From: Hysterangium stoloniferum
Lineage: Eukaryota; Basidiomycota; Agaricomycetes; Hysterangiales; Hysterangiaceae
Reading direction: 5' to 3'
Assembly (NCBI GenBank): GCA_015178975.1
Contig: WHVD01000195.1
Span: 79,811-143,810 of the forward strand
Length of the DNA stretch: 64,000 nucleotides
The position numbers and the translations under genes are program-made. Below the pieces are notes generated by a model that was given only the letters and a program-made list of their open reading frames with translations, did no database searches and was not told the origin of the DNA. Positions within the stretch are counted from its first letter, which is position 1. Each line of letters opens with the position of its first letter. Positions 33,679 to 45,579 of the stretch are shown in pieces.

Positions 33679-33871
33679 ACCGGATCACCGTCACGGCCAC
33701 TCAACCGCCACCCTTATAATAACTTGAGTTACACTCATTCAACGCCTACGATATACTCTGTAGCACTGTTTTAACACGATTCAAATAATTTTTCACCAAA
33801 AAAATCATTTAGAATGAGCAAGTCTAACTCAAGTTAGTTAAGATTGAGCGATCGTGACGGTGATCCGGTCT
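33679..33871. mobile_element. Small foldback/MITE-like element, ~193 bp
   Basis: The left arm starts accggatcaccgtcacg at 33679 and contains acttgagtta and ctcattc. The right arm ends in the inverse, cgtgacggtgatccggt, at 33871, with taactcaagt and gaatgag in mirrored order. Arms are about 60 bp with mismatches around an A-rich centre. The flanks are tata-rich, so a TA target duplication is possible but not proven. Confidence 0.65.
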
Positions 33872-35559
33872 AATATATGGTATCTGAATAAAGTGGGGCC
33901 AACTCGGCTGTGGTGAATCGGCTACACTTCTGCCCAAATGGCCAAAAGTTTCCACATTCGACCGGGTTAGCAACGCCGAGCCTCCGGTTAATCGGTTGGA
34001 CAACCGAGTGTTAAGTGATTATATTTAAATTATTATTTTCTTTTGCACTTAACAGCATTCATGGCTGAATTATATGCCTTATAAAGAAATAGCAGGGAGG
34101 AACGTTCCTAATTGGCTAGAGGTGAAACAGTACTTCCATTTAAGGGTTTGTGGATTTCAGAAATGGGATTTTCATGTATTGCAGGGAGCTGGGGAAGTAA
34201 TTAATGGACTACAGCCTAATTTGGCAATATTCAGTTATGAGACAGTGATGTTGGATTAGTAACCACGCAATAGTCCCTTTGTGCACAGCCACACGGCCAC
34301 GCGCGACCGCAGACAAAAGTGCTGTTCCATCGTTCCACTATTTCCTTTGTTAGATGAAACATTTCTAGTACATTCTATACAATTATGTTTTTGTTACCAC
34401 TTTTCCTTTTGTTCTTAGATAGCTTACATACAAGCCATCCTAGTTATAATTAGCATCACCTCAGCTATTTGGCATACTGCGTGCAAATACTGAGGTGAGA
34501 TAGTTATCATTACCTTTAATCTAGTCTGTTACTTACTTTCATTACCAGTTCATATTCTTGTATCTAGGTAATCAATTAAGCTATTTGGCATACTGCGTGC
34601 AAATACTGAGATCATATTCTTGTAATTCTAGCACTCATTCTCACAGGTGAAAACCTTCACATACTTACTGGCGGTTATAGGTAAAATGAAACAGCTTGAA
34701 GGCTGTGACGTCCTGATGCTAATGTGACTGGCCAAAAACTTTGTATATATGGTCTCCGTATGTCTCACTAGCGACTGACACTTCAATGCAACCAGCACGA
34801 GGTACTGTGGTAGGAGTTGGACGCAGAGACCAGCAGTCTGGGCTACCGGGCTACTGGCTCAATCACGGCTGCGCATCGAAGACGCTTTGGCGCTTAAATA
34901 AGTGCCGCGAGGATGATCGCGTTCTTTTGCCAACGTGACCAAACCGTGCAGCCCCCATTCAAATGTTCACAACCGTAGGAAGCACTCTTGGCAGCGCTTG
35001 CTGTCAGGAGCTTTATGAACCTGTTGAGGGTCCCTGTTTCTAAGTCATTCAATCTTGTCACATCACTGATTAAACCACCAGAGGCTCGAATCTGTCTCAT
35101 CTTGCATTTTTTAGTATTTTGAGGCTCTTTAAGGCTCCATTCAGGCGTTATTTCTGAGGATTCACCGCTCGAACCTTTGTTGGGGTTTACTGATATGCAT
35201 GTTGCCCCCCTCCTTGTTTCTATTAGGTTTATTGGTTCGCTCCTTTTCGTAGTATCTTCATGTTCTCTCCTTAAGGTCTCACCAAATACACGCTCTACTA
35301 CTTCGATCATATATTGATTTTCTACGCCTTTATTGATCGACTTCCTGTCTCAGCTGATCATACCACCCGCAACTGAATGTCTCTCTTAACTTCGCGCGCA
35401 GCATTCAATAACGCTTCTTGGAGTTCTCCATCTGTGTATGGGTGCATCGGCTTATTTCCATCCCCATTTGGCCCTGACGTTCTCCACTTCTAAATTGACG
35501 TCGCTTCTCCTACGTTTCCAAAAGGGTGATACGGCCCTCGTATGCTATCGACTTTCATG
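33872..35559. other. Long intergenic stretch with a 32-bp direct repeat
   Basis: No gene recognised. Two copies of gctatttggcatactgcgtgcaaatactgag lie at about 34463 and 34579. A minus-strand ORF at 34894-35310 (138 codons) matches no family I know and has no clear context. Confidence 0.4.
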
Positions 35560-35566
35560 TATAAAA
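35560..35566 (+). promoter_or_regulatory. TATA box of the secreted protein gene
   Basis: tataaaa, 99 bp upstream of the ATG at 35665, followed by a pyrimidine/CA-rich leader. Consistent with a core promoter. Confidence 0.6.
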
Positions 35567-35664
35567 CAAGCTGGGGTTCACCACTTTATCCCCAGTTCCT
35601 AGTACCACACAATCCCACACACAATCGCACCTTTGAAATCCACATCTCTTCGAGCGAACCAAAT

Positions 35665-36042
35665 ATGAAGGTAATGTTTTATCTTTAGTTAGCTAACTAT
35701 ATAACTCAACAATGTCACCTGTAGTATTTTGCTGTCCTTTTGCTTGTTGCCCTCGTCCCCGCCGTCCTCGGTAACGTCGTATGTATAAATTGCACTAAAC
35801 CTTGCCGTCCTTGCTCACAAACAATCCCCCCCCTCCCTTCTATGTCCCCTCTTCAGCTCGTGAGCAGGCAGTGCGTTGCAACCTCGTGCTCCTGCCAGGG
35901 CGTCCCCAACGGCCTCTTCTGTGGTGACGGCCAGCTCAATTGTATCCCAGGGCATGTTTACCAATGCGGCGGTAACGGCCAGAACTCCTGTGATTTCGGA
36001 ATCAGGAATTCCTGCGAGCAGTGCGGGCAGCTTCAATGCTGA
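35665..36042 (+). CDS. Small secreted cysteine-rich protein (107 aa, 14 Cys)
   Basis: Exon 1 is only ATG AAG (35665-35670). Intron 35671-35724 (gtaatg..ctgtag) joins it to an exon starting TATTTTGCTGTCC, ending TGA 36040-36042. The start is chosen because MK supplies the charged n-region for the hydrophobic stretch YFAVLLLVALVPAVLG, a textbook signal peptide likely cleaved near residue 18. The mature ~89 residues hold 14 Cys, including CINCTKPCRPC, CSC, and a C-terminal CEQC..QC. This points to a disulphide-rich extracellular protein. It lacks the hydrophobin Cys pattern (paired CC). The role is unknown; effector-like or defence-related proteins share this form. It sits between the two MBOAT copies, has its own TATA box, and shows no decay. 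Confidence 0.8.
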
Positions 36043-36329
36043 TTTTGAGAAGGCTTAAATAGTGTTATTCAATTACCATGCACCTTTTAAATGACTCGTT
36101 TCTCCAATCAAGTACAAGTACAATTGATCTCCTATGAAGTCTTTGCGTGCACAAACTCCACTATCAATGAACAGTCGCTCATGCTGGACAATTTTATGAG
36201 GACCGGTTTTATTCAGAGGCTAATTCTTGTCATCCCAGAGCTCATTTGATTAACTTAACTGAACTCCATAAGAACTCACCACAATCACCGTAATTTCTTT
36301 AACTTAAGATACCACTAAATCATATTAGC
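36043..36329. other. 3' flank of the secreted protein gene
   Basis: No gene seen. Confidence 0.4.
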
Positions 36330-37260
36330 ATTCGCCGCCGCCATCTTATTTACCTGAGTGTCGAATTTCACTTTCCGCTCGGACAATTATTCCAAGCTAG
36401 AAAAAGTCTAGGCCACGAACAAGCCTCGTCCAATGAAAACTCTCCTTCATTTTAAAAGGATACCTCATGGTAATGGGTGTGTTCGGTAACGTCGTAATTG
36501 AGTGGAGGGGATTTCATGTTCACGCTCAGTCGGATAGGGTATATGTTCGGGAATGGCATCAAGATTTCTTCACATCCTGAACTCTCGAAGCCTTGAGCCA
36601 TTTTTTACATTTTACTGTGGAAATAAATAGTCAAGTACCTCGGTGGGATTTCTCCTCGTGTTCTTTTGGAACATCACCGCTTCTCATCGAGAGCCTTGGG
36701 AGGCAACATTTTCATCAAATCTTTACCAATGGTAGTTAGTATCGAGGGCTGGTCGTCGCAGTGCTCAGCACCGGCTGTTACCTCATGCTCTTCAAGTTGT
36801 TGCCGTCTGCATTCTCGCAACCTTATAAGTCATGGCCACATCTCTTCGATAACCTGTTCGCCTCTCAATCCTTAAACGATTTTTGGGCGAAGCGATGGCA
36901 CGGTGTGAATACACGTTTACTATTTGTTCTCGGCGGACTGCCGGTCAACGAATTGTCGGATTTTTAGGAATCAAGGGCGACATCGGCTTGGCCTGGATCA
37001 TCGGTGATGGTCGCATTTTATGGGATACAGGGAATGGGTCTTATACTCGAACGGCTCTGAAATAAAGCAACGGGTGTCGATGTCGATGGATGGTACAGAA
37101 TTCTGTGAGTTTATCTATTCCTTCTTGTACTGGACCAACCATTATGTACGTTAGCGTTTTCTCCGATTTAATTATGCTAAGGTTGATTGTCAGATAAAAT
37201 AGTCACGGGATCCTATGCCACGCGCGGAATATGTAACCCAGTAGTACTTCCTCCAAGGCA
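36330..37260 (+). pseudogene. Decayed second copy of the MBOAT_2 gene
   Basis: Collinear with 31725-32715: tattccaagctagaa, the WNITASHREPWEA-like block (36666), the SWPHLFDNLFASQSLNDFWAKRWH block (36830), and a block ending near YATRGICNPVVLPP (37215). Exon 1 and several internal parts, including the His-containing block, are missing, and stops and frameshifts are frequent. It is an old relic of the neighbouring gene and shows the length state around 32388 before the deletion. Confidence 0.85.
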
Positions 37261-37514
37261 CACATCAGGAAATTGGGAAATCTGTGAATACCTTAGCTAG
37301 CTTGTATAGTAGCCCAAGCCTGGCTATTTACTTAGTGATATTTTTTGAATACCGAGTGGGTCTATAATAGCCATCTCAGATGTCTGCTAGCTACCCCGGC
37401 CTCAGGCTAGGTGCTCTAGGACCACTAGGGTACAATTTGAACTTCTGACATACTCTGACCCGAGTACATGGTACACTACAGGTTATGGGTATACTGAAGG
37501 TGATAAAGCATAGT

Positions 37515-37848
37515 GTCAGAAGAGGGTTAAAGTAGATGAGATTGGGCTAAGTTCTGTGAATTTAGAATACACATTGTATTTGGTAATGGAGAGTAAATCT
37601 TGGGAGAATGAGAAAGAGACTTTGTAGATGTCAATGAATGGAATGGGAGGAACAGGCTACAAATGTATCATAAAGCTTGAAGGGTACAGATCAGAAGAGG
37701 GTTAACTTTAAAGTAGATGAGATTGGGTGAAGTTCTGTGGATTCAGAGTAGACATTGCATTGGGTTTCAGAGATTGAGTATATTTCAGGAGAATCAGAAA
37801 GAGACTTTGTAGACATCAATGAATGGAGTGGGAAGGACAGGTACCAGA
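37515..37848. repeat. Tandem duplication, ~175 bp, two diverged copies
   Basis: Blocks containing tcagaagagggttaa..agtagatgagattggg..agaaagagactttgtaga..tcaatgaatgga occur at about 37518-37660 and 37692-37830. No coding meaning seen. Confidence 0.75.
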
Positions 37849-39774
37849 TGTTAGGTTCCCTGTCAGGCATATATTTTATTTTATTTTATTTTGTTTGTCA
37901 TGCATCACATGTCACAATGCATGAATGGCTTGGAAGACCATTCATGGTCACACATCACAATGCATGATGTCATGCGACATTGCATAGTAACACATGATGT
38001 CATGCAAATGTGAAATGGCTCAAAAGACTGTTTGCAGCTGTGCAATGACAATCATGTGATATACACATGTCAAATGTAAAACTTAACTTCATTTTAATTT
38101 TCTTCCAAGGTTTGAACCTTCTTAATAATAACTTTATTAATCTTCCCTTTAGTATAAATACCCTAAGATGTACATATGTAGTTAGACCCCAGTTTCAATC
38201 TCTTAGGATTTCCACTAAATACAAGTGTGATATTCTTAAATCATTTATGACTTCTATTCTCCTACTCCTTATCTTGCCCTCTCTCTTGTTTCTTTTTGTG
38301 TTTTGGTAGCCTTGTTAGTGTTGCCCTAACAGACCCCCATAACCTGGTTTTACCCCTGTCACCCTCCAACACCCTGCTATTGGTACCCCCAACCATGTTG
38401 TCACCACCTGCAGTGCCCTGACACCTGCTTTCCTGTAGAATACCTTTTTGGTCATCCCATCTCCATCCTGATGCTCTCTCATAACCAGTTTTATGTATAT
38501 GTTTTATTAGCCACCTCACAACCTTTGGAATGCTTGTGCTTCATCACATTTAATATTAGATTGATCCTTGTCCATTTCCCCACTTCTTTTGACTCATCAC
38601 AACTTCCCACTTCCTTGATCAGCCTTCCAATCATCCATCATACTTTTGTATAAAAGCCATATTATGTATACTATAGTTCTTCAGTTTCAAATATCAACTT
38701 AGATTGCCCCTTTTGTGTTTAAGCCCCTTTTGTTATGACCATGTCGCAACCTGACGGTCCCTGAGGATATTACCATCAACTGATGTTTCAAGTTATCGAT
38801 CAAGTCATCGCATTGGAAACCGTCGGTCACCCAACACTGACATATGCCTTCACAGTGATCAAACCCCATTTACACCCCTGTCAAGTTATACTCATATTAT
38901 CTGGTTATGCTTTGATACATCCCCTTTTATTATGATGATCTGTTCTACTCTATGTTTCACATATGCCCATATATACTTGTAACCTGTGGACTATTTCCTT
39001 TTCTCATAATTCCGCTCTCAGTTAATTCACAGCCTCCAAACTTATTGTAACCTTCCGGTTCCTAGTCAAGCTTATTTGTCAATAGTACTTTCCGCTCTTC
39101 CCTTAGTTAGTATTTTCTAGACACCAATAACTCATATATAAATCTGCTGTAGTCGTAGTTACTAGGCAATCAGAATATTGACTCAGAACACCCACATACA
39201 TCTCTTATAAGACCCACTCTAAGTATCCTGCTTCCCGCCTCTGTGTGCACTTGCCCACATTCAGCATCTGACCCCTCAGCCCAACACTTGACTTATCCTT
39301 CAGTTCCGATTGGTAACTCACCATGAGGAATTCAATAGGACTAGTTTACACCTGCCCAAAATTTAAGGACATCTGATGGTAACTTGCGAGGGCACAGCAC
39401 ATAAGCTGAAGCCAAGTCCTTCCGATCGGTCCCCATCAGCCAACTGACATTAGTCAGTTTTCTGTTCTTAACACCTTTGCTTGCTCTTAATACTCCTGAA
39501 GACATCATTGGCCAGCTGTAACGCTTATCCCCATGACTCTTAGCATTTTGGTCTTCCAGTTGATTCAGCTAAGTATCATCTTCAGTCTAAAAAGATCATA
39601 CTACTTGCTCTTCTGAAATACTAGAGCACCCTAACAGTTTGTGCCAGGGTGCAACACATAAGTTGAAGCCAAACTCCACTTGTTTTGTAGAACTGGACCT
39701 CCCAGTTGAGTACAAAATACCCATTGGCCTTCTGACATTATTTCCTCCTTTGTCTTAGACTTTAGATCTTAACA
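37849..39774 (+). repeat. LTR-like region of chromovirus G2 (5'), with nested LTR-A
   Basis: Ends gatcttaaca at 39774 and shares blocks with the G2 3' LTR: ttccaatcayccatcat..atactatagttctt..caaatatcaacttagatt (38626-38712 versus 45462-45530). A variant of the conserved LTR motif is at 39658. The left boundary (TGTTAGG at 37849) is a guess. Confidence 0.5.
38731..39473 (+). mobile_element. Solo LTR-A copy 1, 743 bp, TSD CCTTT
   Basis: Begins TGTTATGACC and ends gttcttaaca, flanked by ccttt at 38726-38730 and 39474-39478. The oldest LTR-A copy: many CpGs of the young copies are TpG or CpA here. Conserved motif at 39401. Confidence 0.9.
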
Positions 39775-40150
39775 TAGAGAGCTAGATGGGTACTAGGTTG
39801 GTGCTAAGTTGATATTCTGATTGGATTGTAGGTATAAACAGATCCTAGACTATATAGAACTAATAATTATTGTACTACTAACCTGGCAAGACAAAAAGAC
39901 AAAATGGGGAAACAAGACTGATGCAGGGTTGACCATACTAAGGATAAGGATTATGATAGAATAGGAACAAATATAGGGGACTTAATAAACCAGATGTCAA
40001 ACAGATTCAGGAATGGAATATAGAAGGGGATCTTCAATCATCTAGAGGGTTCAAGATTTCCAGTTAGAGTCCAGTTGACAGGTCATCCTGTAAAAAGAGA
40101 TAAGTGCTTATAGGGTGAGATCTGGGGCTTAGCAGGTTTTCCAACCCTTG
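39775..40150. other. G2 internal leader, no gene
   Basis: Purine-rich sequence between the G2 LTR and its integrase fragment. Gag, protease and RT are absent, so this copy has a large internal deletion or was replaced. Confidence 0.4.
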
Positions 40151-41238
40151 AATGTCCTTCCACCCAATACTCTGCAGCATCACTGTTATGGATATCACAA
40201 AACTTCACCAATATATCCTATCAGACCTCCAAAATGATCCAATCACTAGTTCCCACCTCGATAACTCCAATGACCCATTGGCCCCCCAATGGACTCAGGA
40301 CTCGAGTGGTTTCATTTGCCTAGATGGCAGAATCTACATACCAGACACCGGAACATTTCATTTACATGTCCTCCAACATGCTCATGACCACCCCATCTCT
40401 GGCTACTATGGATCCAACAAAACTCTTAGTATTATCCATTGAGAATACACATGGCCAGCCCTCTGCACACTTGTGAAAAGCTATTGCAAGTTTTGCACCA
40501 CCTGTATGTGATCCAGAGCCCAAAGACACAAACCCTATGGTCTACTCAAACAACTTCCCATACTGGACCTCCCATGGAATTCAATTTCCATGGATTTCAT
40601 TGAATACCTTCCTCCCTCACAGTCCTACACCTCTATTTTGGTTGTTGTGGACATATTTACCAAGCAGAGCATTTTCATTCCAACACATGACACAATTACC
40701 TCCCAAAAACTTGCAAAGTTATTTGTTATCCACATCTTCTCTTCTCAAAACACAATGTCCCAACTCATGTCACCTCAGATTGTGGTTCCAAATTTGTCTC
40801 TCACTTCTTCAGATAACTCAGGACAGCCCTTGATATGAAGTTGCATTTCACTTCAGGCCACCATCCAGAGGACAATAGACAGACCAAACAAGTTAATCAG
40901 ACATTGGAGCAATATCATCATATCTATTGCAATTACAAACAGGAAAATTGATCAGACCTTCTGTCTCTTGCTGAATTTGCCTACAATAACACCCCACATG
41001 CTGCTACTGGTGCGTCCCCCTTCTTTGCAAATAAAGGCTACAATCCCAACATCACAGTCCACCCAGAATGTGATCTGGCCTCCACCTGCACTCAGGAATT
41101 TGTCACCAATTTAGATGAATTCCACCACACCCTCCAGCAATCCATACTCAACGTTAGAACTGGAAAACCCACCAGGACCTGGACTCCACCCTATATGCAC
41201 CCAACTCTCTATATTGTACCCAAGGTACAGTTACAACT

Positions 41239-42731
41239 TGTTAAGAACTGAAAACTGACTAATGTCGGTAGGCCGACAGGGACCGATTGGAAGGACTTGG
41301 CTTCAGCTTATGTGCTGCACTGTCATATATTTTATCACTTTGTTTCTTTGTTTAACCTTTAAGGGACATTAGTCAAATAGTAGAGGGATCCTTTAACTTT
41401 GGCTCAAGAGTTTAAGATGTCATTGTTCTGATAACATAAGATTTGCCATGGAAACCAGCAGAGTCATGGATTACATAATTACATACTAATAAGGTATCTC
41501 TAGCCCTTATAGTATGCAATCTACCCCATCTCCTTGACTACATATTGAAGGAGATGACTCATTGGTGAAGTCATATCAATATGACTATACAATGAGTTAT
41601 GATCAGAGCTATGACTCAGATACATAGTCATAGCTGGTTGGATAACTCTGAAATACACTTATGAGTCAAGTATGGGAAATACTGACTCATTCTCCTAGTC
41701 ACATTACTAAGTAAGCAGGATCCTGGACTAGTATAAATACAGGCCCAAATCATGTATTTAATATCATTCAATATCACATCACTTGCTCATTTAGCTACAC
41801 TTGCCTACTAGGTCCACACATTGTGCTTAAGTTGAGTACTCTCCTTGCCAATCTGTTGACCATCTTGTTTCCTTGAGTTGAGCTTTCTCCTCGGAAAAGG
41901 GACATGGGCATGTAGTTGAATAAAAGTGGATACTGATTTAATTGAAAAAACTCCTACATACAGATTAATTTGAATTTGAATATCTTTTCTCAAGCTATGC
42001 TACTTAACTCAAGTAAAAAGAGTTTACAAGTACGCTAAATAGTAATAATACATTACATGCACCCTCACAATTATCCATTGGGTGTCCTTAGATTTTGGAT
42101 GGGCAAAGACTAGTCCTAACGAGTACCTCTCAGTGAGTTACCAATCTGGAACCGAAGGATAAGTCGAGTGTCGGGCCAAGGGGTTGGAAACCAAGAGTGG
42201 GTGAGCGCACGCGAAGGCAAATAGTGGAGTACTTTAGTATGAGACTTCTAGAGGTGTAAGAGGGTATTCTGAGTTGATATTCTGATTGCCTAGTAACTAC
42301 AAACTACAACTACAGCGGGTTTATATACAAGTATTCGGCGTCTAGAAAATACTAACTAGGAGAAGAGCGGAAATCAGTATTGACAAATAAGCTTGACTAG
42401 GAACAGGAAGGTTATGATTAGTTCAGAGGCCGTGAAATAACTGAGAGCAGGATTACGAGAAAAGGAAATAGTCTGAGGGTTACAAGTATATATAGACATA
42501 TGTGAAACATAGAGTGGAACGGATCATCATAATGAAAAGGGGACATATCAGAGTTTAACCAGATAGTATGAGTATATTTGATGGGGGTGTAAACAGAGTT
42601 TGATCACTGCGAAAGCATACATCAGCATCAGGGCTCCGACGGTTTCTGATACAGTGACTTGAATGCTAACTTGAAACATCGATAGGCAGCGATAACCTTG
42701 GGGACTGTCAGGTTGCAACACGGTCGTAACA
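41239..42731 (-). mobile_element. Solo LTR-A copy 2 (reverse), interrupted by LTR-B, TSD CAACT
   Basis: Starts TGTTAAGAACTG and ends GGTCGTAACA, flanked by caact at 41234-41238 and 42732-42736. Without LTR-B and its TSD it is about 750 bp. Conserved motif reversed at 41293-41311. Confidence 0.9.
41321..42057. mobile_element. Solo LTR-B, 737 bp, TSD TGCAC
   Basis: Begins TGTCATATAT and ends ACATTACA, flanked by tgcac at 41316-41320 and 42058-42062, inside LTR-A copy 2. TATA-like gtataaatac near 41735. No coding content. Confidence 0.88.
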
Positions 42732-43216
42732 CAACTGGAGTGCCACTGGGACCCACACATCACCCTATATGCACCAGTCATTGGACTCCACCAGACCTAC
42801 ATATTAACCTGTTTATACCTGACTCTCTGTGCCCATCACCAAACTCCAACCAGACTCCTGGAACCCCTCTAACAGAGCATAGAACCCTGCTCCCATTGTG
42901 GTCTTTCTCTGCATCTCATGCACCAGTCATCAGAATACCTGCCAGGACCTGTGCGTGTCAAACCTGTCTATATCTGACTCTGTCTCAAATACATACCCAT
43001 CACCAGACTCCAACTGGACTCCTGGAACCCCTCTAACAGAGCATAGAATGCTGCTCCCATTATAGTCAAATGACCTGTCATGATTTGTCCTCCACTTCCA
43101 TTCTGTTCTGTCCCTAATACCTAGTTTGGTATTTGCTTGTCTTATTTTATATTTACTTGTTTTGCACCTCATTATTACCAGACTTGGTATTGCATATAGT
43201 TCACAGTCTATATATT

Positions 43217-43938
43217 TGTTAAGAACTGAAAACTGACTAATGTCGGTGGCCGACAGGGACTGATCGGAAGGACTTGGCTTCAGCTTATGTGCTGCGCCCT
43301 CGCAAATATCCGTAGGGTGTCCTTAAATTTCGGGTGGGCGAAGACTAATCCTAATGAGTACCTTTCAGCGTGATACTGATCGGAATCAAAGGACAAGTCG
43401 AGTGTCAGGCCAAGGGGTCGGGGCCGGGAGTGGGCAAGCGCACGTGAAGGCGGATGGGGGGATTCTTAGTATGAGACTGATACAGGCATATGAGGGTATT
43501 CTGAGTCAATCTTCTGATTGCCTAGTGACTACAACTACAGCGGGTTCATATACAAGTAACAGGCGTCTGGAAAATACTAATGGGGAGAAGGGTGGAACAC
43601 GGTATTAACAATAAGCTTGACTAGGAACGGGAAGTTTATGATTAGTTCGGAGGCCGATGATAACCGAGAGCGGGATTACGATAAAAGGAAATAGTTCAAG
43701 GACTACAAATATAGATAGACATATGCGAAGCATAAGATTGAACGGATCAACATAATAAAGGGGACGTATCAAAGTTTGACCAGACAATACGAGTTATTTT
43801 GACGTGGGTGTAAATGGAGTTTGATCTTTGCGAAAACATTCGTCAGCTTCGGGGCCGATGGTTTCCGAGATGGTGACTTGAAACGTTGACAAGTGGTGAT
43901 AACCTCGGGACCGATAGGGTTGCGACACGGTCGTAACA
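43217..43938 (-). mobile_element. Solo LTR-A copy 3 (reverse), 722 bp, TSD ATATT
   Basis: Starts TGTTAAGAACTG and ends GGTCGTAACA, flanked by atatt at 43212-43216 and 43939-43943. CpG-rich and nearly identical to copies 4 and 5, so recent. Conserved motif reversed at 43270. Confidence 0.93.
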
Positions 43939-44903
43939 ATATTCTCCCATACTCATGTACTTACAATGCAGTTTGAATCTTGAACTACATAGTTACACCC
44001 TGAATACATCCTGATCCAGTCTCTACTCCTCTTATCTGTCTACATGCTCAATTCCTGGAACTCCCATGGGAACTCCAGAATCTACATCTTCCTTGTAGGT
44101 GTTCCGTCAGCTCAAAATATGGATGTCCGAATGAGTGTACGATGGTGCAGCACATAAGCTGAAGCTAAGTCCATCCCAGTACTCTGGTAATTATTCTGAT
44201 ACTCCTTGTACTAATCCCTGGAAACTCCCCAGACTATTACCCAGGGATTCCATAGGACATTCCTGGAAAGTGTTCAGAATATTACTGGAAATCCCATGGC
44301 ACCAGAGATCCTTGGAACTTATCAGTTTCAGAACTTAACACTCAATGCTCAAGCATACACCCAGAAATGGACAGACTGCCAATGTCTCTCACCTGACTTT
44401 GAAATTGGCTGAATTTTTTAGGACCACCCAACCCACAAAAAGCTTGCTGAAAAATATCTCAGCCCTTATGAGATAATTGCATAGACAGGGACCCATTCAT
44501 TTACCCTTCAGCTTCCTGACACTATGCATGCAGTATGTACATGTATATCTCGTTTTCCATGTCTCTGTACTCGAACCAGCCATGCTGATTACCATCCCTG
44601 AATGAATTCAGCCCCCTCATCCACCTGTCATTATTGACAGAGAGCCCAAATTCAAAATTGAGGCTGTACTAGATTCCAAAATTAATCAATGGTGATGTGC
44701 TTATAAACTGCTCTATTTGGTGAAATGGTCTGGCTATGAAGGTACAGATGAAGAAACATCCTGGATCCTGGCTACTGAACTCAGAAATGCACTGGAAGTT
44801 GTTTTGGACTTCCATGCTGCAAACCTGGGGAAGCTGGGTCCCCTTTCAACCATTTAGCCTCCTCATGAAAGGTCTCGAAGGTCTCAACCTAATGGGGGAA
44901 TAC

Positions 44904-45579
44904 TGTTAGAATCCCATCATTTTGGCCCCCTGTGACTTGTTTCTTACTGGAAAACCTTTGTCATCTCATTCTCAGAGCCTCTCCCCAATCATTACCCCTT
45001 GCGGTGCTCCCAATACTTGTTTATAGTATATTCCCATCCTGTTCCATCTCAACTCCATCCATTCCTCCATTTCTGTCTCCATGTATACTCTTATTTACCA
45101 CCTAGTATTGTTCCTGTTAGAGTATGATACTACAGCTCTAACATAGTCTATTATTGATCTCCATATTTTTCTGATATTTGTAGTATTTTTCCCAGCAGTG
45201 TAGGTGCAGTATTGAGTGAGTTACCTTAGGTCAGTAACTGCTGTATAGGTGCTTAGATAAGCACCTAGTAGGATAGTCCACTGTGGGTGTGGGAAAGTCG
45301 CCTTAGTGTTTACTTTCCAATCACACTCACAGGGGTGTTCTGAAAAGTGTTATTCAACTATTTCAACAGTTTCTTAGTACCATACATTAGTTTCTATATC
45401 TCCCCACCTCATCATCACTTCCCTGTGATCCATCCTACACTTTGCTTCTTTGATCAACCTTCCAATCACCCATCACTAAAGCTCTTTTAATGTACACTAC
45501 AGTTCTTTAGTTCAAATATCAACTTAGATTAGCCTCTTTAGTTTTCACCCTCCTCCTCACTGCCATACTCCTCAAGAAT
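44904..45579 (+). repeat. 3' LTR of G2, truncated by G3, with nested LTR-E
   Basis: Begins TGTTAGAATCCC after the purine tract aatgggggaa and runs into the G3 LTR at 45580. LTR-E copy 2 lies inside. Its right end is not present before G3. Confidence 0.75.
45115..45368. mobile_element. Short solo LTR-E copy 2, 254 bp
   Basis: Begins TGTTAGAGTATG and ends TTTCAACA, with gttcc on the left (45110-45114) and gtttc on the right (45369-45373), a TSD with one mismatch. About 90% like LTR-E at 28758 by eye. Confidence 0.83.

Larger units (their letters stand above)
41152..44340 (+). mobile_element. Solo LTR-D (964 bp net) with two nested LTR-A copies, TSD CTCAA
   Basis: Begins cgttagaactgg (TG to CG change at the first base) and ends gaacttaaca. 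It is flanked by ctcaa at 41147-41151 and 44341-44345 inside the G2 integrase. Conserved motif variant at 44154-44172. Confidence 0.85.
40151..44903 (+). pseudogene. Integrase-chromodomain end of diverged chromovirus G2, split by nested LTRs
   Basis: Diverged from G1/G3/G4. It starts near ATG 40188 (MDITKLHQYILSDLQ). The zinc-finger region (YCKFCTTC) is at about 40480, MDFIEY at about 40590, and SDCGSKF-type sequence at about 40776 in shifted frames. It is broken at 41152 by LTR-D and resumes at 44346 with the KKLAEKYLSPYEIIA block (44436 onward) and the chromodomain (YKLLYLVKWSGYEG, TSWILATEL, 44702-44785). Stops and frameshifts are throughout. Only ~30-50 bp separate pol from its 3' LTR, so this family has no room for the antisense accessory ORF. 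Confidence 0.82.

Noticed and set aside
34894-35310. 138-codon minus-strand ORF
   Set aside because: No recognisable family, no clear promoter or introns; kept only as a note in the intergenic entry.
43354-43608. 84-codon ORF repeated at 46259-46513 and 58173-58427
   Set aside because: It repeats because it lies inside LTR-A copies; it is degraded in the two older copies and has no domain, so probably chance.
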